This document shows, piece after piece, positions 1 to 9,020 of a stretch of 64,000 nt of DNA; within the stretch, counting starts at the first letter, position 1, and each line of letters opens with the position of its first letter. This stretch comes from Vibrio sp. DW001 (GTDB lineage: Bacteria > Pseudomonadota > Gammaproteobacteria > Enterobacterales > Vibrionaceae): assembly GCF_029016285.1 (NCBI RefSeq), contig NZ_CP091975.1, positions 3,348,001 to 3,412,000 on the forward strand. Direction: 5' to 3'. The notes beneath the pieces are model-generated. The model searched no databases. It was not told where the DNA came from and saw nothing but the letters and a program-made list of their open reading frames with translations. A program made the translations under genes and the position numbers.

Positions 1-178
1 TAGGCATACCGAGTAAAACAAAATAAAGCGCTTGAACAAGATCATAGCTACCACGACCAACCTTTCTAAGCTGCTCAACATACTTAATAATGCCGGATAA
101 TCCAACCAAAGTGGATAACGTTAGAAAGGTTGTCGCAATGATAGTTCTACCAATGTAGAGATCGAATATCTTAAACAC
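1..178 (-). CDS. lptG: LPS export permease LptG, N-terminal part (truncated by window edge)
   Basis: LptG is one of the two inner-membrane permease subunits of the LptB2FG ABC transporter, which extracts LPS from the inner membrane. About 59 codons are visible, beginning MFKIFDLYIGRTIIATT, a typical LptG amino end, followed by the first membrane helix and a KYVEQLRKVGRGSYD stretch. The start is a GTG at 176-178, overlapping the end of lptF by 8 bases, so the two genes are translationally coupled. The rest lies beyond base 1. Identity rests on the N-terminal pattern plus the lptF neighbour. Confidence 0.85.
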   Translation of the reverse strand, partial: MFKIFDLYIGRTIIATTFLTLSTLVGLSGIIKYVEQLRKVGRGSYDLVQALYFVLLGMP

Positions 179-1280
179 GTTTAGCCAACCTTCTCTGCCT
201 AAAATTATCGATAAATCGTCTTACAGGGACGCTATCCATATAGTTGAGGATTAAACCCGCAAAAAGCAGCGAGAGATTCACAGGCCACATCCCGATGAGA
301 ACCGGAAGCCCACCACCTTCTATACCTGACTTACTGGCGCTAAGCGCAAGAAAATAGGTCATATAGATAAGAATCGCTGGCCCCATTTTAGCAAAGCGAC
401 CTTGACGTGGGTTAACCGCTGACAACGGTATAACGATGAGGGTCAATAGCGGTATACAGACTATTAAAGATAGTCGCCATTGCAATTCTGCCTGTGCTTT
501 TTTGTCTGGGTTATTGATCAGTGTTAGCGTCGGTAAATCATCCCAGTCACGCCCTTTTTTGGTGACTTCCCTTTGACCAATTAACGCTTCATATTCTTCA
601 TAATCAGTAATCATGTAGTCAAGACGTCTTGGCAAACCTTCATAACGTGAACCATCGTATAACGAAAGGATTTGTCTCCCATCCTCAAGCTCTTTTGCTA
701 GACCAGATTCTGCGATCATTACACTGGGAAGAAGAGAATCTTTGGGAATAATCTGGGCAACGAATACGTTACTCAATTTTTTATCTTTAAGATCGCCGAT
801 AAATACGACGGCTGAACCATCTGGAGTTCGTTGAAACTGCCCTTTTTGAAGCAGATCAACACTATTATCAGCGGACAATTGCTCCATGGTCTCTACACGT
901 TTATCTAAAGCCCACGGTGTCAACCAAAGTGTATTTAACCCAGCTAATATCGACGTAATTAACGCCAAATAAAGTGCAGCTTGAATGAGAAATTTATTCC
1001 CCATTCCGGTAGCATTCATTACAGTAATCTCACTTTCGGCATATAAACGGCCAAAAGTGATTAATATGCCAACAAATATACTTAACGGCAGAATCATTGC
1101 CGCCATCGCAGGCATGTTTAAGCCTACCAATGTCAAAATCAGACTAGCAGGGATATCACCATCTGATGCCTGAGCCAGAATACTGATAAACTTCTGACTA
1201 AGAAACACCAAGAATAGTACGAAAAAGATCGCAATTTGACTTTTGATTGTCTCGCGGATCAAATATCTGACAATAATCAC
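171..1280 (-). CDS. lptF: LPS export permease LptF
   Basis: LptF pairs with LptG in the LptB2FG transporter that drives LPS across the periplasm. The protein has 369 residues, the usual family length. It has three membrane helices near the N-terminus (roughly 12-32, 50-75 and 95-115), a periplasmic beta-jellyroll region in the middle, and three helices near the C-terminus (about 270-355). The start is a GTG at 1278-1280 with an AGGG ribosome-binding sequence upstream. It is transcribed divergently from pepA, as in other gammaproteobacteria, and runs into lptG. Confidence 0.95.
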   Translation of the reverse strand: MIIVRYLIRETIKSQIAIFFVLFLVFLSQKFISILAQASDGDIPASLILTLVGLNMPAMAAMILPLSIFVGILITFGRLYAESEITVMNATGMGNKFLIQAALYLALITSILAGLNTLWLTPWALDKRVETMEQLSADNSVDLLQKGQFQRTPDGSAVVFIGDLKDKKLSNVFVAQIIPKDSLLPSVMIAESGLAKELEDGRQILSLYDGSRYEGLPRRLDYMITDYEEYEALIGQREVTKKGRDWDDLPTLTLINNPDKKAQAELQWRLSLIVCIPLLTLIVIPLSAVNPRQGRFAKMGPAILIYMTYFLALSASKSGIEGGGLPVLIGMWPVNLSLLFAGLILNYMDSVPVRRFIDNFRQRRLAKRV

Positions 1281-1471
1281 GTTAAAAGACCCTATAGAAA
1301 ACTTGTTTTTTTACTCTAATCACTATAATTTCTCGATGAACCTTTTATTTTATCAAATTATGACTCAATGTTGATTGAACAACTTTTGTTTATTTTAGTT
1401 CAATTTGGAACAAAGTAGACGGCGATTATCTAACATTTAGTTCTGTTTGTCTTTAACTAGTAGGAGTTTAC

Positions 1472-2980
1472 ATGGAGTTCAGTGTAAAAAGTGGCAGCCC
1501 CGAGAAACAACGTAGTGCTTGTATCGTTGTGGGCGTATTCGAACCTCGCCGACTTTCCCCAGTGGCTGAACAGCTTGATAAGATCAGTGATGGTTATATC
1601 AGCTCTCTACTTCGTCGTGGAGATCTAGAAGGTAAGCCTGGCCAAATGCTACTTCTGCATCACGTTCCAGGCGTGTTGTCTGAACGAGTACTTCTTGTCG
1701 GCTGTGGTAAAGAACGCGAGTTAGGCGAGCGTCAATACAAAGAAATTATTCAAAAAACCATCAGTACCTTAAACGAAACTGGGTCTATGGAGGCAGTCTG
1801 TTTCCTTACCGAACTACACGTTAAAGGACGAGATACATACTGGAAAGTACGCCAAGCTGTTGAATCAACAAAAGATGGTCTGTACATTTTTGACCAGTTT
1901 AAGAGCAACAAGCCAGAGACACGCCGTCCGCTGCGTAAACTTGTGTTTAACGTACCGACGCGACGTGAATTAAATCTAGGTGAAAAAGCCATTACCCACG
2001 GCCTAGCAATTTCATCAGGTGTTAAAGCTTCTAAAGATCTTGGCAATATGCCTCCTAACGTAGCTAACCCCGCTTATTTGGCATCACAAGCTCGCCGTTT
2101 GGGTGACGATTACGAATCCATTACATCAAAAATAATTGGTGAAGAAGAGATGGCGAAACTAGGTATGACATCATACTTAGCCGTTGGTCGAGGCTCTAGC
2201 AATGAATCAATGATGTCAGTAATGGAATACAAAGGACATCCAGATTCCGATGCAAAACCTATTGTCTTAATTGGCAAAGGGCTAACTTTTGATTCTGGTG
2301 GTATCTCTCTCAAACCTGGCGAAGCTATGGACGAGATGAAATATGACATGTGTGGTGCGGCTTCCGTTTTTGGTACGATGAAGGCGCTTGCTAAACTCTC
2401 ATTACCGATCAATGTTGTTGCTGTCCTTGCTGGTTGTGAAAACATGCCAGGCAGCAACGCCTATCGCCCAGGCGATATTTTAACCACGATGTCTGGCCAA
2501 ACCGTTGAAGTATTAAATACCGATGCTGAAGGTCGTTTGGTGCTTTGTGACGCGCTAACCTATGTTGAACGTTTTGACCCTGAGTGTGTTATTGACGTGG
2601 CAACGTTAACGGGGGCATGTGTTATGGCCCTTGGTCATCATATCAGTGGCTTAGTTTCAAATCACAACCCGCTTGCACATGAATTAGTTAATGCCTCAGA
2701 GCAGGCTGGTGACAGAGCATGGCGTATGCCAATGGCGGACGAGTATCAGGAACAATTGGAAAGTCCGTTTGCAGATATGCAGAATATTGGCGGACGTCCT
2801 GCTGGTACGATTACCGCTGGTTGCTTCTTGTCTCGCTATGCGAAAAAGTACAATTGGGCGCACCTCGATATAGCCGGAACAGCTTGGAAGTCAGGCAAAG
2901 CCAAAGGCTCTACGGGCAGACCCGTCTCACTCCTTGTCCAATTTCTACTTAACCGTAGCGGTCAAGAGGTTGAAGAGTAG
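1472..2980 (+). CDS. pepA: Leucyl aminopeptidase PepA (M17 family)
   Basis: PepA is a cytosolic, hexameric, two-metal aminopeptidase of family M17 that removes N-terminal residues such as leucine. In E. coli it also acts as a DNA-binding architectural protein in carAB regulation and Xer recombination. The protein has 502 residues, full length. The metal and active-site block [16 protein letters not shown] is near residue 265, and the M17 signature NTDAEGRL is around residue 348. A TAGGAG ribosome-binding site sits 5 bases before the ATG. A strong hairpin terminator follows the gene. The downstream argF-pyrBI region makes the carbamoyl-phosphate connection worth noting, but nothing here shows PepA acting on it. 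Confidence 0.97.
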   Translation: MEFSVKSGSPEKQRSACIVVGVFEPRRLSPVAEQLDKISDGYISSLLRRGDLEGKPGQMLLLHHVPGVLSERVLLVGCGKERELGERQYKEIIQKTISTLNETGSMEAVCFLTELHVKGRDTYWKVRQAVESTKDGLYIFDQFKSNKPETRRPLRKLVFNVPTRRELNLGEKAITHGLAISSGVKASKDLGNMPPNVANPAYLASQARRLGDDYESITSKIIGEEEMAKLGMTSYLAVGRGSSNESMMSVMEYKGHPDSDAKPIVLIGKGLTFDSGGISLKPGEAMDEMKYDMCGAASVFGTMKALAKLSLPINVVAVLAGCENMPGSNAYRPGDILTTMSGQTVEVLNTDAEGRLVLCDALTYVERFDPECVIDVATLTGACVMALGHHISGLVSNHNPLAHELVNASEQAGDRAWRMPMADEYQEQLESPFADMQNIGGRPAGTITAGCFLSRYAKKYNWAHLDIAGTAWKSGKAKGSTGRPVSLLVQFLLNRSGQEVEE

Positions 2981-2995
2981 AAATTCAATCTAAGT

Positions 2996-3022
2996 AAAAG
3001 GGCCGAAAGGCCCTTTTCTTTT
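2996..3022 (+). terminator. Rho-independent terminator after pepA
   Basis: The sequence AAAAGGGCC, a GAAA tetraloop and GGCCCTTTT form a perfect 9-bp hairpin, followed by a T-rich run. It lies 16 bases after the pepA stop, so it probably separates pepA from holC-valS. Confidence 0.9.
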
Positions 3023-3060
3023 GTCGCAATACCTAAGTAATCTTGCAGGCTTAACAGAAC

Positions 3061-3513
3061 ATGAATACAGCCACTTTTTATATCGTACAGGCCGATTCTC
3101 CTCAATGCAGCAATGAGGGATTTGAATCCTATGTACTTTTCCTGTTAAAACATTTCCATAACCAAGGTGTTAAGCTCTACATAAACGCGGAAAACAAAGA
3201 AAAGTCGTTACATTGGGACGAGCGGTTGTGGCAACAAGAGCCCGATTGTTTTTTACCCCATAATCTTATTGGTGAAGGCCCCAAAAATGGCACGTCGATT
3301 GAGATAGGCTATAGCCAACTGCGACCTAGTTGGAATCGCCAGCTTGTGATTAATTTGGCGAAAGATAACACAAACTTTGCGGGAACCTTTGCTCAAGTGA
3401 TAGACTTCGTTCCTTATGATGAAAAAGCGAAGCAAACTGCCCGTGAAAGGTATAAGATCTACCGCCAAGCTGGATATCAAATGCAAATTATTGATATCGA
3501 TCATCAGCACTAA
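3061..3513 (+). CDS. holC: DNA polymerase III chi subunit HolC
   Basis: HolC is the chi subunit of the clamp-loader complex. It links the loader to single-strand-binding protein during replication. The protein has 150 residues, which matches the family. It starts MNTATFYIV and ends in the typical YKIYRQAGYQMQIIDID block, in which a conserved arginine/tyrosine surface contributes to SSB binding in E. coli. It lies between pepA and valS, the standard gammaproteobacterial arrangement. No strong ribosome-binding site is visible directly before the ATG. Confidence 0.93.
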   Translation: MNTATFYIVQADSPQCSNEGFESYVLFLLKHFHNQGVKLYINAENKEKSLHWDERLWQQEPDCFLPHNLIGEGPKNGTSIEIGYSQLRPSWNRQLVINLAKDNTNFAGTFAQVIDFVPYDEKAKQTARERYKIYRQAGYQMQIIDIDHQH

Positions 3514-3518
3514 TTTAT

Positions 3519-3580
3519 GATCTTATAGGTATCCTCGTTGTGCGAGGCCACTTTCTTTAAGGTGATGATCCTATAAGATC
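3519..3580 (+). other. Three-way-junction RNA-like element between holC and valS
   Basis: An outer 11-bp perfect stem (GATCTTATAGG at 3519-3529 with CCTATAAGATC at 3570-3580) encloses two further hairpins: CCTCG/CGAGG (3533-3547) and CACTTT/AAGGTG (3549-3564, one G-U pair, 4-base loop). It begins 6 bases after the holC stop and ends 45 bases before the valS start. No T-run follows, so it is not an ordinary terminator. It could be a valS leader, an mRNA-processing site or a small dispersed repeat. I do not recognise it as a named family. Confidence 0.55.
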
Positions 3581-3625
3581 CGTACTTAATTCCAAATCAA
3601 CGAAAAGTATCCATTAAAAGACGCT

Positions 3626-6496
3626 ATGGAAAAGACATACAACCCACAATCGATTGAACAATCTCTATACCAAACATGGGAAGAGAAAGGCTATTTCAAG
3701 CCACACGGTGATACATCTAAAGAAGCTTACAGCATCATGATCCCACCGCCGAACGTCACTGGTAGCCTGCATATGGGGCACGCTTTCCAAGATACGATCA
3801 TGGATACCTTAATCCGTTGTGAGCGAATGAAAGGCAAAAACACGCTTTGGCAAGTGGGTACCGATCACGCTGGTATTGCAACACAAATGGTTGTGGAAAG
3901 AAAAATCGCCGCCCAAGAAGGCAAGACCAAAAACGATTATGGTCGAGATGCATTCATTGATAAAATTTGGGAATGGAAAGCGGAATCTGGTGGGACGATC
4001 ACTAAGCAACTTCGTCGCTTAGGTGCCTCCGTCGATTGGGAACGCGAACGCTTCACCATGGATGATGGACTTTCTGATGCGGTTAAAGAAGTATTTGTAC
4101 GTCTTTATGAAGAAGACCTAATCTATCGCGGCAAGCGTTTGGTTAACTGGGATCCCAAATTACACACAGCAATTTCTGATCTTGAGGTCGAAAATAAAGA
4201 TAAAAATGGCCACATGTGGCATTTCAAATATCCACTTGCTGATGGTGCAAAAACAGCCGATGGCAAAGCGTTCATTATTGTCGCAACGACTCGTCCAGAA
4301 ACCATGTTGGGCGATACTGGTGTCGCGGTAAATCCAGAAGATCCTCGTTATAAAGATCTCATTGGTAAAGAAATTATTCTCCCTGTCGTTGGCCGCCGTA
4401 TTCCTATCTTAGGTGATGAGCATGCCGATATGGAAAAAGGCACTGGTTGTGTAAAAATTACTCCAGCACATGACTTTAATGACTATGAAGTAGGTAAACG
4501 CCATAGTCTGCCAATGATTAATATCCTCACATTTAATGGCGATATTCGCGATGCCGCTGAAATTTTTGATACAAAAGGTGAAGAAAGCAACGCATATAGC
4601 GATGCGATTCCTGAGAAATATCAAGGCATGGAACGTTTTGCTGCTCGTAGAGCGATTGTGGCTGAATTTGAAGAACTCGGTCTACTTGATGAAATCAAAG
4701 ACCATCAGCTAACGGTACCTTATGGTGATCGTGGCGGTGTAGTTATCGAGCCGATGCTGACTGACCAATGGTATGTACGCGCCGCCCCATTAGCTGAAAC
4801 AGCAACGAAAGCAGTCGAAGATGGTGAAATCCAGTTTGTACCTAAGCAGTATGAAAACATGTACTTCGCCTGGATGCATGACGTTCAAGATTGGTGTATT
4901 TCACGTCAATTGTGGTGGGGCCACCGTATCCCTGCATGGTATGACAATGATGGTAACGTGTATGTAGGTCGTACAGAAGAAGAGGTTCGCAGTAAAAACA
5001 ACCTCGCCCCTGTCATTGTTCTTCGCCAAGATGACGACGTATTAGATACCTGGTTCTCTTCTTCTTTATGGACCTTTGGTACTCAAGGTTGGCCCGCTGA
5101 AACAGAAGATATGAAAGTATTCCACCCTTCCGAGGTGTTGGTCACTGGTTTCGATATTATCTTCTTCTGGGTTGCTCGCATGATAATGATGACGATGCAT
5201 TTCATTAAAGATGAAAACGGCAAACCACAAGTACCATTCAAGACGGTATATATGACTGGCCTTATTCGCGATGAGAACGGCGATAAGATGTCTAAATCTA
5301 AAGGTAACGTACTTGACCCTATCGACATGATTGATGGCATCGATCTAGAGTCGCTGGTTGAGAAACGAACCGGCAACATGATGCAACCTAAATTAGCAGC
5401 GAAAATCGAAAAGGATACGCGTAAAACATTTGAAGGTGGTATTGAACCATACGGAACAGATGCGTTGCGTTTCACTCTCGCGGCAATGGCTTCTACTGGC
5501 CGTGATATCAATTGGGATATGAAACGCCTAGAAGGTTACCGTAATTTCTGTAATAAATTATGGAACGCAAGTCGTTATGTATTGATGAATACAGAAGACC
5601 AAGATTGCGGGACAACACTTTCCCAAGAAGACATTGCAAACCTAGAGTTTTCTCTCGCCGATAAGTGGATAGAGTCTCAATTCCAGCTTACCGCAAAAGA
5701 ATTCAATACACATATCGAAAACTACCGTTTAGATATGGCTGCAAATGCCCTTTATGAGTTTATCTGGAACCAATTTTGTGATTGGTACTTAGAGCTAACG
5801 AAACCCGTTTTATGGAAAGGCACCGAAGCACAACAGATGGCAACTCGCTATACGTTGATTACGGTTCTTGAAAAGACACTACGCCTTGCGCACCCTGTCA
5901 TCCCATATATCACTGAGTCTATCTGGCAGAGCGTTAAACCCCTTGCTGGTGTAGAAGGTGAAACTATTATGAATCAAGCGTTGCCTCAATTCGAAGAAGA
6001 CAAGTTCGATGAAGAAGCGATTGCAGATATCGAGTGGGTGAAAACCTTTATTTCTAGTATTCGTAACCTGCGGGCGGAATATGATATTGCGCCAAGCAAA
6101 CCATTAGAAGTAATGCTAAAAGCGGCCGATGACGCGGACGTGAAACGCCTAGCAGATAATTTGACTGTGATTCTATCTTTAGCAAAACTTGAGAGCGTTA
6201 AGGTTCTCGCAGAGAACGAAACGACACCAGCATGTGCTACTGCACTTGTGGCCAAGTCTGAATTGATGATACCTATGGCAGGTCTAATCGATAAAGATGC
6301 GGAACTGGCTCGCTTAGAAGGTGAAGTAAAAAGAATTCAAGGTGAGATTAAGCGCATTGGCGGCAAACTTAGCAATCAAGGCTTTGTCGCGAAAGCGCCA
6401 GAAGCCGTAGTGGCTAAAGAGCGTGAAAAGCTCGACGCTTACCAAGAAACACTAATAAAACTTGAAGAACAAAAGACAACAATCACAACGCTCTAG
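3626..6496 (+). CDS. valS: Valyl-tRNA synthetase ValS
   Basis: ValS charges tRNA-Val with valine using ATP, and its editing domain hydrolyses mischarged threonine. The protein has 956 residues, full length for the bacterial enzyme. The class I signature HMGH is near residue 50 and KMSKS near residue 555. The connective-peptide editing domain lies between about 190 and 380, and the C-terminal arm (about 885-955) is a charged coiled coil typical of ValS. It follows holC, and a strong terminator lies 45 bases after the stop. Confidence 0.98.
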   Translation: MEKTYNPQSIEQSLYQTWEEKGYFKPHGDTSKEAYSIMIPPPNVTGSLHMGHAFQDTIMDTLIRCERMKGKNTLWQVGTDHAGIATQMVVERKIAAQEGKTKNDYGRDAFIDKIWEWKAESGGTITKQLRRLGASVDWERERFTMDDGLSDAVKEVFVRLYEEDLIYRGKRLVNWDPKLHTAISDLEVENKDKNGHMWHFKYPLADGAKTADGKAFIIVATTRPETMLGDTGVAVNPEDPRYKDLIGKEIILPVVGRRIPILGDEHADMEKGTGCVKITPAHDFNDYEVGKRHSLPMINILTFNGDIRDAAEIFDTKGEESNAYSDAIPEKYQGMERFAARRAIVAEFEELGLLDEIKDHQLTVPYGDRGGVVIEPMLTDQWYVRAAPLAETATKAVEDGEIQFVPKQYENMYFAWMHDVQDWCISRQLWWGHRIPAWYDNDGNVYVGRTEEEVRSKNNLAPVIVLRQDDDVLDTWFSSSLWTFGTQGWPAETEDMKVFHPSEVLVTGFDIIFFWVARMIMMTMHFIKDENGKPQVPFKTVYMTGLIRDENGDKMSKSKGNVLDPIDMIDGIDLESLVEKRTGNMMQPKLAAKIEKDTRKTFEGGIEPYGTDALRFTLAAMASTGRDINWDMKRLEGYRNFCNKLWNASRYVLMNTEDQDCGTTLSQEDIANLEFSLADKWIESQFQLTAKEFNTHIENYRLDMAANALYEFIWNQFCDWYLELTKPVLWKGTEAQQMATRYTLITVLEKTLRLAHPVIPYITESIWQSVKPLAGVEGETIMNQALPQFEEDKFDEEAIADIEWVKTFISSIRNLRAEYDIAPSKPLEVMLKAADDADVKRLADNLTVILSLAKLESVKVLAENETTPACATALVAKSELMIPMAGLIDKDAELARLEGEVKRIQGEIKRIGGKLSNQGFVAKAPEAVVAKEREKLDAYQETLIKLEEQKTTITTL

Positions 6497-6540
6497 TAGA
6501 GCCACATTATTGTTTGCTTCTAATTCAGATTAATATCAGT

Positions 6541-6572
6541 AAAAAGGTTGGCCCTCAAAGCCAACCTTTTTT
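6541..6572 (+). terminator. Rho-independent terminator after valS
   Basis: AAAAAGGTTGGC pairs with GCCAACCTTTTT across a 7-base loop, and the 3' arm runs directly into a T tract. It closes the holC-valS transcript. Confidence 0.92.
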
Positions 6573-6630
6573 ATCTCTACTTCAAATTCTCTCATCGAAA
6601 TAACCTATCAAACAAATAACCATTTTCTTA

Positions 6631-6659
6631 TTGCCCTAATGAGAATAGTTATCAATAAT
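6631..6659 (+). promoter_or_regulatory. Promoter with embedded Fur-box-like site upstream of the DUF2061 gene
   Basis: A -35-like TTGCCC (6631-6636) and a -10-like AATAAT (6654-6659) are separated by exactly 17 bases. Within and overlapping them lies AATGAGAATAGTTATCAAT (6638-6656). Its 15-base core matches the Fur 7-1-7 pattern TGANAATNATTNTCA at all but one fixed position. A repressor bound there would cover the spacer and the -10. Iron control is inferred from the motif alone. Confidence 0.65.
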
Positions 6660-6693
6660 GTTCAGGTATTCGTTCAAATGAGAGATCACCATT

Positions 6694-7086
6694 ATGCTTA
6701 AAACCATGACATTTGCAGGGTTGCACTTCAGCATTGCATTAACCGTTGCCTACATCTTAACTGGCGATATTTTATTAGGTAGCTTAATTGCACTGATAGA
6801 ACCAACAGTCAATACCATCGCTTTTTATTTCCATGAAAAAGCATGGAACCAAGTTGCTTTCCTAAAGCGCAATGAAAACAAAACGCAAACCAAAACAGCA
6901 AGCTTTGCTCTGATCCATTTTAATGTCGCTTTTGTTGTCACCTATCTTCTTACTGGCGACGCCTTTATTGGGGGAATCATGGCAATGATTGAACCAAGCA
7001 TTAATACTGTTGCCTATTATTTTCACGAAAAAATTTGGTTACGTCGACATCATATTGCGACGACAACAATGACCAAACTCGCTTAA
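6694..7086 (+). CDS. DUF2061 membrane protein with two tandem repeats
   Basis: This is a small inner-membrane protein of 130 residues containing two copies of the DUF2061 unit. The first (about 1-52) carries HFSIALTVAYILTGD and ends FYFHEKAWNQ. The second (about 68-120) carries HFNVAFVVTYLLTGD and ends YYFHEKIWLR. Each copy has two short hydrophobic segments and an invariant IEP and FHEK. The function of the family is unknown to me. The upstream promoter overlaps a good Fur-box match, so iron-repressed expression is likely. It is followed by the independently regulated MarR-GNAT gene. Confidence 0.85.
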   Translation: MLKTMTFAGLHFSIALTVAYILTGDILLGSLIALIEPTVNTIAFYFHEKAWNQVAFLKRNENKTQTKTASFALIHFNVAFVVTYLLTGDAFIGGIMAMIEPSINTVAYYFHEKIWLRRHHIATTTMTKLA

Positions 7087-7142
7087 GTAGGATTAAATTA
7101 GCTTTAACTGATAATACTGCTCAAGCCTGATACTTCTCTCTA

Positions 7143-7190
7143 TTGACTTTGTTATGATATGAAACCATATTGGTTTCATATCATAACAAA
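7143..7190 (+). promoter_or_regulatory. 20-bp inverted-repeat operator overlapping the MarR-GNAT promoter
   Basis: Bases 7148-7190 form a perfect inverted repeat with 20-base arms (starting TTTGTTATGATATGAAACCA) around a 3-base centre. A -35-like TTGACT (7143-7148) and a weak -10-like CATATT (7166-7171) have a 17-base spacing across the left arm. The position, just before a MarR-family gene, fits an autoregulatory operator. The transcribed repeat would also fold as a hairpin 10 bases before the start codon. Confidence 0.75.
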
Positions 7191-7200
7191 ATAAAAAATA

Positions 7201-8109
7201 ATGATGAAAAAACTGCAACTCAGAAAGGCTTCTAGAGATCTTGTCCGTAGTCTGGGCGCTCTGGATACACACTATGGCGATTTTAGTTTAAGCCCAGTAC
7301 AAATTCATACATTGGTTGAGTTGGGGCAAGAGCTCTCGACTATAAGCCAAATAGCTTTAAAACTGCGTATTGATAAGCCAAACGCAAGCCGAACACTTAC
7401 TTCTCTTGCAAAACAACTGCTAATAGAGTCAATCGTTAATCCCGATGATAAACGCTGTCACTTGTATCGTTTAACACAAAAAGGTGAACAGATTCTGAAT
7501 CAAATTGAAAACTCAAGAAACAAACAGGTTCAGACAGTTATTGACCAGTTTGATGATGATGAACTAGAACTTATCGAATCAAGTTTAGCAAAATACATCA
7601 AAGCATTATCACTATCTAGAGTTCAATCCTCTTTTATTATCAGAGACATAAAATCCGTTGATGACTCACAATTAGCTTCTCTCATTAGAGAAGTATCTGC
7701 CGAATATGGACTAACTGAAGACAAAGGCTTTAGCGTTGCCGACCCCACACTCGACTCACTGTCTGAGGTCTACGGTGCAAAAAACAGCCAATATTGGGTA
7801 ATAGAGCAAAATGGGAAGATATTTGGCGGAGCAGGATTTGCACCACTAGCAGGGGACGAATCTGTCTGTGAATTACAAAAAATGTACTTTTTACCTGAGG
7901 TTCGAGGGAAAGGACTAGCGCGAGCATTAGCCGTGAAATGCTTTAAACAAGCCCGCGCAATAGGCTTTTCACAGATGTATCTAGAAACGACCGACAACCT
8001 TGTCGAAGCAATTGCGCTCTATAAATCGCTAGGCTTTGAACTTGTTGATAGACCCATGGGCGATACTGGTCATACCGATTGCGAAGTACGCATGCTTAAA
8101 AAGCTATAA
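7201..8109 (+). CDS. MarR-family regulator fused to a GNAT acetyltransferase domain
   Basis: This 302-residue two-domain protein has a MarR-type winged helix in residues 1-140, with recognition region KLRIDKPNASRTLTSLAKQ and wing region NPDDKRCHLYRLTQKG. Residues 150-302 form a GNAT N-acetyltransferase domain with the acetyl-CoA-binding RGKGLARAL motif and the late GNAT segment IALYKSLGFE. Such fusions are a known family of bifunctional regulators. The ligand and acetyl acceptor are unknown. The 20-bp-arm inverted repeat immediately upstream is probably its own operator. No clear ribosome-binding site precedes the paired ATG codons. It converges on the downstream gene with a 17-base gap. Confidence 0.88.
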   Translation: MMKKLQLRKASRDLVRSLGALDTHYGDFSLSPVQIHTLVELGQELSTISQIALKLRIDKPNASRTLTSLAKQLLIESIVNPDDKRCHLYRLTQKGEQILNQIENSRNKQVQTVIDQFDDDELELIESSLAKYIKALSLSRVQSSFIIRDIKSVDDSQLASLIREVSAEYGLTEDKGFSVADPTLDSLSEVYGAKNSQYWVIEQNGKIFGGAGFAPLAGDESVCELQKMYFLPEVRGKGLARALAVKCFKQARAIGFSQMYLETTDNLVEAIALYKSLGFELVDRPMGDTGHTDCEVRMLKKL

Positions 8110-8126
8110 ACAGCAAGCTTCATTTC

Positions 8127-8906
8127 TTAAACTGGATAATGCTCAACATTCAGATTAGGGTTCAAGCCAACTTGATGAGTTTGCTTTTGCTCATCAAGTT
8201 CTACTTCCAATAGATACCAATGGTTATCTTTGTGCAGCCTTGGTGCCTCCACTTGAAATAACGCCGTCGCTTGATTCGTTCTAATATCAAGTGGTATCTG
8301 ATAAGTCATACCATCGAACTTAACCGATGCAGAGACTAACCCTGTCGCATAAACGTGATAAAAGAGATCTACTTTAAACTCGCATCCACCACCATGATGC
8401 CAAATTTGCTCAGTAGAAATGTAATCGAGTCGCACATGTCGAATAAAATGCAGATAAGGGGTTTCCCAGAGCCCTAATCTAGAATCTCGTTTACGCGGCA
8501 ATGCCCCACCCAAACTGCAGAGATTATCCTCATCTAACAACCAGTCATCTTCTTGCTCTAAAAATAAAATCTCAATCCGATTCCGACCTAGACGTAAATG
8601 TTGTTGAATATCCTTTCGGTAGGTCAGCGCTGAACCGTCACAATCAAAAACAGCCTCACCATTTATTCGAACTTCGGCATAAAAATCGATACCGCCGACA
8701 ATAAATTCGACCACAGGAAAACTAAGCATTTGCTCATCCACTTCAATATCGTGCATTAAATGCCATTCTTGATTTTGTACCTGCGATTCAGTCAATTGCT
8801 TAGGTAATATCTGACTAAAAGGAGCTGGAAAAACGATATCTCCTTGCGAGATAGAAAGGTCGGTTAAAGGTGATAGCTGCCAGTGCCCGGCAAGTGGTAA
8901 TTGCAT
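8127..8906 (-). CDS. Stand-alone glycoside hydrolase family 2-type sugar-binding protein
   Basis: This 259-residue protein resembles the N-terminal jellyroll sugar-binding and immunoglobulin-like regions of GH2 beta-mannosidases. It opens MQLPLAGHWQLSPLTDLSI and contains EVRINGEAVFDCDG, YRKDIQQHLRLGRNRIEILF and EQIWHHGGGCEF. The catalytic TIM barrel is absent, so I do not expect glycosidase activity on its own. There is no signal peptide, which suggests a cytoplasmic location. It is convergent with the MarR-GNAT gene. It may bind a carbohydrate or be a retained fragment of a larger enzyme; the role is unknown. Confidence 0.75.
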   Translation of the reverse strand: MQLPLAGHWQLSPLTDLSISQGDIVFPAPFSQILPKQLTESQVQNQEWHLMHDIEVDEQMLSFPVVEFIVGGIDFYAEVRINGEAVFDCDGSALTYRKDIQQHLRLGRNRIEILFLEQEDDWLLDEDNLCSLGGALPRKRDSRLGLWETPYLHFIRHVRLDYISTEQIWHHGGGCEFKVDLFYHVYATGLVSASVKFDGMTYQIPLDIRTNQATALFQVEAPRLHKDNHWYLLEVELDEQKQTHQVGLNPNLNVEHYPV

Positions 8907-9020
8907 ATTATCTTTGACTTAGATCAATTTTTGCCAGTATACGTAAATATTGATAAATGGCATAGTCTTTGTCGCTAGACAAAAATTGACCTAATTGATT
9001 CAAACTGCACTTTTAATTAG

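Noticed and set aside
8924..8989. Inverted repeat TCAATTTTTG / CAAAAATTGA between the GH2-like gene and the chemoreceptor
   Set aside because: The arms are 10 AT-rich bases with a 46-base spacer, within chance expectation, and no T tract or gene orientation gives it a role.
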